Source: an uncultured Lachnospiraceae bacterium
GTDB taxonomy: Bacteria; Bacillota_A; Clostridia; Lachnospirales; Lachnospiraceae
DNA: 8,372 bases
Reading direction: 5' to 3'
Assembly: GCA_910587495.1 (NCBI GenBank)
Contig: CAJUMT010000152.1
Location: 1 to 8,372, forward strand
Below are positions 5,570-8,372 of the stretch, piece after piece. Each line of letters starts with the position of its first letter. Positions within the stretch are counted from its first letter, which is position 1. Position numbers and translations under genes: made by a program. The notes beneath the pieces were generated by a model that made no database searches, had not been told where the DNA came from, and was given only the letters and a program-made list of their open reading frames with translations.

Positions 5570-6688
5570 ATGAAAGAAATAAACGGCACTTACACATCTG
5601 CGAAAATCTTCATTGACTCCATAGATACTTATGCAGCGGCGCAGGTTCAATTGATCTGCGACCATAGTGCATCCGCAGGAAGCCGCATCCGCGTTATGCC
5701 GGATGTACATCCCGGGAAAGTCGGACCGATCGGCCTTACCATGACGTTTAAAGAACAGCTTCTTCCTGCGCTTCTTGGCATTGACATCGGGTGCGGCATG
5801 ACCTGCGCAGTGCTTAATAAAAAGAAAATTGAATATCAGCGACTGGATACCGTGATCCGCGAGCAGGTTCCCTGCGGCATGAACATCCGACACGCGCCTC
5901 TTATGCGGGGAACGGATTTTCCCTATGAAAAACTCTGCTGCGCGGAGCACATTAATCTGGAAAAGGCCATGTGCAGCGTCGGAACTCTGGGCGGAGGAAA
6001 TCATTTTATCGAGATCGACAAAGATACGGACGGCATCCTTTACCTGACCATCCACTCGGGAAGCCGAAGGCTTGGAAAAGAAGTGACGGAATACTACCTT
6101 CACCTGGGACAAAAGGAATTAAAATCCAGGAAAATACCCGCGCCTTGGCCATTGATCTGGCTGGAGGGACAGCTTCTATCTGATTTTTTACATGATGTCT
6201 TCATCGTGCAGGAATTTGCCCTGGAAAACCGACTGGCGATTCTGGAAACACTTTGCAAATATATGAAATGGAAACCTTCAGATATTTTTTCCTGCCCCCA
6301 CAACTATATTGAACAGGAAGAAAACCATTATCTTCTGCGCAAAGGCGCTGTTTCCGCAAAAAAAGGGGAACGAATCCTGATTCCCGCCAATATGCGGGAC
6401 GGCATCCTGCTGTGCGAAGGCAAAGGAAATCCGGACTGGAACTGCTCCGCGCCCCACGGCTCCGGGCGAATCCTAAAGCGGGAAGACGTATCCAAACGCT
6501 ATACACTCTCCCAGTTCAAATCCGAGATGAAAGGGATTCACTGCGCCTGCATCGGAAAAGAGACGCTGGACGAAGCGCCCTTTGCTTATCGGGACATAGA
6601 AACCATCGCCGCCCGAATCGAAGATACTGCCGCTGTACAGAAAACGCTGACGCCCGTATACAACTACAAAGCCGGAAGCAACGCCTAA
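5570..6688 (+). CDS. rtcB: RtcB-family 3'-phosphate RNA ligase (tRNA-splicing/RNA repair ligase)
   Basis: RtcB seals RNA ends carrying 2',3'-cyclic phosphate or 3'-phosphate to 5'-OH, using GTP and Mn2+ through a guanylated histidine. This copy has 372 residues, shorter than E. coli RtcB (about 408) and typical of the compact bacterial branch. In 372-residue numbering, MPDVHPGKVGPIG (43-55) and GIDIGCGM (70-77, Asp72 and Cys75 as metal ligands) come first. GTLGGGNHF (138-146) and IHSGSRRLG (161-169) supply metal-binding histidines, and PHNYI lies at 243-247. CSAPHGSGR (292-300) carries the histidine expected to be guanylated (His296). DEAPFAYRD (334-342) closes the active site. All key residues are present, so it should be active. 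The reading frame is open back to a TTG at 5486, but ATG 5570 gives the conserved N-terminus; it has no visible Shine-Dalgarno. A small cysteine-rich gene follows 43 bp downstream. No archease or RtcA gene is in the window. Confidence 0.92.
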   Translation: MKEINGTYTSAKIFIDSIDTYAAAQVQLICDHSASAGSRIRVMPDVHPGKVGPIGLTMTFKEQLLPALLGIDIGCGMTCAVLNKKKIEYQRLDTVIREQVPCGMNIRHAPLMRGTDFPYEKLCCAEHINLEKAMCSVGTLGGGNHFIEIDKDTDGILYLTIHSGSRRLGKEVTEYYLHLGQKELKSRKIPAPWPLIWLEGQLLSDFLHDVFIVQEFALENRLAILETLCKYMKWKPSDIFSCPHNYIEQEENHYLLRKGAVSAKKGERILIPANMRDGILLCEGKGNPDWNCSAPHGSGRILKREDVSKRYTLSQFKSEMKGIHCACIGKETLDEAPFAYRDIETIAARIEDTAAVQKTLTPVYNYKAGSNA

Positions 6689-6731
6689 TAAACGGAAAGG
6701 AACTTTAATCAGAAAGGTGGATTATAATATT

Positions 6732-6914
6732 ATGGCTCATTACAGAGAAACTCCCTGCAAATATTATCTGGCGCTGGGTCAGTGTATGAAAGGCAGAGAC
6801 GCCTGCCACAAAACTTACTGCCAGCACTGCGGAAAATATGTCCCCCGTGCCAAAGTGCGGCGCATTAACAAAAAGAAACTGTATAACCAAAAAGAAAGGG
6901 GGCGCATTATATAA
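6732..6914 (+). CDS. Small cysteine-rich, probably zinc-binding protein
   Basis: This is a 60-residue basic protein. The first half holds five cysteines and one histidine: C-x8-C-x6-CH-x3-C-x2-C within residues 8-33. The CxxC pair in YCQHCGKY looks like half of a zinc ribbon. The second half is rich in Lys and Arg (RAKVRRINKKKLYNQKERG) and could bind nucleic acid or ribosomes; that is inference from composition. ATG 6732 is chosen because AAAGGTGG lies about eleven bases upstream; a GTG at 6717 would lie inside that ribosome site. It follows rtcB by 43 bp in the same direction with no terminator between, so cotranscription and a shared role in RNA handling are plausible. I recall similar uncharacterised proteins in Clostridia but cannot name a family. 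Its end nearly touches the converging gene (6-bp gap). Confidence 0.7.
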   Translation: MAHYRETPCKYYLALGQCMKGRDACHKTYCQHCGKYVPRAKVRRINKKKLYNQKERGRII

Positions 6915-6929
6915 ATTCTCTTATGTAAT
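6906..6929. other. A/T-only inverted repeat spanning both convergent stop codons
   Basis: ATTATATAA (6906-6914) can pair with TTATGTAAT (6921-6929) over nine positions, one a U-G wobble in the plus-strand RNA, with a six-base loop. The arms contain the TAA stops of the two converging genes. No GC-rich base and no T-run follow, so a role as bidirectional terminator is doubtful. Confidence 0.3.
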
Positions 6930-7562
6930 ATCCACGACCGCATAATCACCCATCTCGATTTTCTCTCCGATTTGGAATTGCAACGGCTTTTGGAACACCG
7001 GTCCGTCCACTGCAAGCGTATGATATTCGCCATTCTCCCCGCAGATGTCAACGCCTGCAGACTTCATGGCCAGGATAGATGCTTCATCAATCAATGTTCC
7101 TAAGAGATCCATGGGCAAAACCGTCCGGTTGACACTTTTAATCAAGCACTTATAGCCAAGCCTAACCAGCTCATGCACAATTTCCTCCCGCCCCCTCTGC
7201 CACAGCGGAAAACAGGGGAGCAGCCCGACGGCTTTACAACGGTCTTCCTCCCACTTTCGGTTCTGTTCAATATCAATATCGCCGAAGCAGACCGCCTCAG
7301 CCCCCATGTTTTTCGCTTTCTCCAAACCAGCCTCAAAAGCCTGCTGGTACGTCTCACCTTCTGCCGGGCAGGCGATCATCGGCAGCGCGAAAGCTTCCGA
7401 ATAGCGTTCCAGCATTGTATAGTCCGCGCCGTGGAAATAGGAACGGCCCGCGGCTTCATTGACCATAACAACCAGGCATACAGGCTCATGCCCCTGATCC
7501 AGCATTTTATGAAAGGCCAGGGTACTGTCCTTTCCGCAGCTGTACGACATAGCAAATTTCAT
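6921..7562 (-). CDS. DUF71/Dph6-family PP-loop ATP-binding protein (diphthine-ammonia ligase-like)
   Basis: This is a 213-residue cytoplasmic protein of the ATP_bind_4/COG2102 family. Members adenylate a carboxylate and then amidate it; the eukaryotic and archaeal member Dph6 makes diphthamide on elongation factor 2, which bacteria lack, so the bacterial substrate is different and unknown. SCGKDSTLA (8-16) is the PP-loop in its SxGKDS form. HGADYTMLERYSEAFALP (44-61) and AVCFGDI (90-96) follow as in the family. GENGEYHTLAVDGP (175-188) is the family-defining C-terminal signature. Length is normal for the single-domain form, without the RidA-like extension of the eukaryotic protein. The ATG at 7562 has AGGAGG six bases upstream. 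It is transcribed alone, facing rtcB and the small cysteine-rich gene and divergent from hsdM. Comparative work on DUF71 has proposed B12-salvage roles for some bacterial members; nothing in this window supports that here. Confidence 0.88.
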   Translation of the reverse strand: MKFAMSYSCGKDSTLAFHKMLDQGHEPVCLVVMVNEAAGRSYFHGADYTMLERYSEAFALPMIACPAEGETYQQAFEAGLEKAKNMGAEAVCFGDIDIEQNRKWEEDRCKAVGLLPCFPLWQRGREEIVHELVRLGYKCLIKSVNRTVLPMDLLGTLIDEASILAMKSAGVDICGENGEYHTLAVDGPVFQKPLQFQIGEKIEMGDYAVVDIT

Positions 7563-7625
7563 AGCATACCTCCTCGTATAATATATATAAATTTACCATA
7601 CTTTCCGGCAGCTGGTCATACAGTT

Positions 7626-7655
7626 ATGATAAAAATCCCTGTCGGATTATGGCAA
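7626..7655 (-). promoter_or_regulatory. Candidate promoter for the DUF71 gene
   Basis: TTGCCA (7655-7650), an 18-base spacer and TATCAT (7631-7626) read on the minus strand, each one mismatch from consensus. Transcription would begin near 7618, giving a leader of about 55 nt that contains the AGGAGG at 7574-7569. Confidence 0.5.
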
Positions 7656-7672
7656 AATCCACTCTTGGACAG
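7639..7672. other. Nested interrupted inverted repeat between divergent genes
   Basis: CTGTC-GGATT (7639-7648) is matched by AATCC (7656-7660) and GACAG (7668-7672). The two pairs are separated by seven extra bases on the right side. It overlaps the -35 of the minus-strand promoter and lies just before the -35 of the hsdM promoter, a position suited to an operator. Arms are only five bases each, so chance is possible. Confidence 0.25.
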
Positions 7673-7676
7673 AAGA

Positions 7677-7705
7677 TTGAAAATATCACTTTTTCATGAT
7701 ACACT
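7677..7705 (+). promoter_or_regulatory. Promoter candidate for the hsdM gene
   Basis: TTGAAA (7677-7682), a 17-base spacer and TACACT (7700-7705) are present, with TG one base before the -10 (extended -10). The predicted start near 7712 gives a leader of about 40 nt with AAGGAGAG before the ATG at 7752. Confidence 0.55.
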
Positions 7706-7751
7706 GTAAAACACAATTATTAGAGCAAGGAAGACGATAAGGAGAGAAAAA

Positions 7752-8372
7752 ATGTCTGATACAAAAAAAGAACAAGAGCGTGACGGACTACACCGGGCAA
7801 TATGGGCGATTGCAGATGAACTGCGTGGAAGCGTAGACGGTTGGGATTTTAAATCTTATGTGTTGGGCATGATGTTCTACCGTTATATTTCTGAAAACCT
7901 GACCAATTATATCAATGAGGGCGAAATCGAAGCCGGGAATGAAGGCTTTGATTATGCCTTGCTGTCTGATGAAGATGCAGAACAGGCCCGTGAAGATTTG
8001 GTCAAAACAAAAGGCTTTTTCATCCTTCCTTCTGAACTTTTTTGTAATGTCAGGAAAAGAGCAGCGGGCGATGAAAACCTGAACATGACTTTGGAGGCTG
8101 TTTTTAATCATATTGAGGAATCCGCCAAAGGCAGTGAAAGCGAAGATAATTTCGCCGGGTTGTTTGATGACATTGATGTAAACAGCAATAAACTGGGAGC
8201 TACCGTTGCCAAGCGCAATGCAAACCTTGTAAAGCTGATCGAAGGCGTTGCGGCCATGGGACTTCGCAATTACAAGGAAAACTCCATTGATGCCTTTGGC
8301 GATGCTTACGAATATTTGATGAGTATGTACGCATCCAATGCAGGGAAAAGCGGCGGCGAATTCTTTACACCG
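7752..8372 (+). CDS. hsdM: Type I restriction-modification methyltransferase subunit (HsdM), N-terminal part
   Basis: The first 207 residues are present and the gene continues past the right edge. HsdM is the modification subunit of type I restriction systems: two copies join one HsdS specificity subunit to make an N6-adenine methyltransferase, and HsdR adds restriction. The visible part is the helical HsdM_N domain. It opens with RDGLHRAIWAIADELRGS (10-27) and WDFKSYVLGMMFYRYISE (31-48), the classic block of the family. Near the cut it has DAFGDAYEYLMSMYA, then AGKSGGEFFTP (197-207), which is the family's entry into the SAM-dependent methyltransferase domain. The catalytic NPPF motif lies outside the window. 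ATG 7752 has AAGGAGAG at good spacing and an upstream promoter, so hsdM seems to be the first gene of its operon. hsdS and hsdR would be expected to the right. Confidence 0.93.
   Translation, partial: MSDTKKEQERDGLHRAIWAIADELRGSVDGWDFKSYVLGMMFYRYISENLTNYINEGEIEAGNEGFDYALLSDEDAEQAREDLVKTKGFFILPSELFCNVRKRAAGDENLNMTLEAVFNHIEESAKGSESEDNFAGLFDDIDVNSNKLGATVAKRNANLVKLIEGVAAMGLRNYKENSIDAFGDAYEYLMSMYASNAGKSGGEFFTP

Noticed and set aside
5528..6112. Minus-strand open frame of 194 codons opposite rtcB
   Set aside because: It lies wholly inside a conserved RtcB frame whose active-site motifs are intact; the protein looks unstructured and unrelated to anything known.
6700..6728. TATAAT at 6723-6728 as a promoter for the small cysteine-rich gene
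   Set aside because: No -35 is found at suitable spacing, and transcription would start inside the gene, downstream of its ATG and ribosome site.
7173..7709. Plus-strand open frame of 178 codons opposite the DUF71 gene
   Set aside because: The DUF71 frame carries intact PP-loop and GENGEYHT motifs, and the plus-strand frame has no ribosome site or family signature.

Overview
The window looks like a chromosomal segment of a Gram-positive Clostridia bacterium, most likely Lachnospiraceae. This is judged from strong AGGAGG-type ribosome sites, use of TTG starts, and the style of the Rml, RtcB, DUF71 and HsdM proteins. No database search was possible, so the taxonomy is inference. No rRNA, tRNA, CRISPR array or complete insertion sequence was seen.

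Left block, minus strand (1-2960): a cell-surface polysaccharide operon. Read in its direction of transcription, it starts at a strong promoter (2996-3024). A membrane-anchored beta-propeller protein of unknown substrate comes first, then rfbA (glucose-1-phosphate thymidylyltransferase) and rfbC (dTDP-4-keto-6-deoxyglucose 3,5-epimerase). It ends in the N-terminal third of an ABC-2 polysaccharide export permease that runs off the left edge. RfbA and RfbC make two of the four steps to dTDP-L-rhamnose; rfbB and rfbD are not in the window. The 122-bp gap between the propeller gene and rfbA holds a long hairpin flanked by two copies of a 15-bp direct repeat. The first copy supplies the stop codon of the upstream gene and the second lies next to the rfbA ribosome site, so removing one repeat unit would leave a tidy gene junction.

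Middle block, plus strand (3107-6914): divergent from the above are a multi-membrane-span GT39/ArnT-like glycosyltransferase and a GNAT acetyltransferase, apparently cotranscribed. Next comes an unrecognised 27-codon ORF with an excellent ribosome site, then a structured untranslated stretch with mutually exclusive hairpins. An RtcB-family RNA ligase follows whose ATG lacks a Shine-Dalgarno, then a 60-residue cysteine-rich, probably zinc-binding protein. The short ORF and structured leader before rtcB are the most unusual part of the window.

Right block (6921-8372): on the minus strand, a DUF71/Dph6-like PP-loop ATPase converges tail-to-tail with the small cysteine-rich gene (6-bp gap). Divergent from it is the start of a type I restriction-modification methyltransferase subunit (hsdM), cut off by the window edge just as its catalytic domain begins. 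Candidate promoters for both genes lie back to back in the 189-bp gap.
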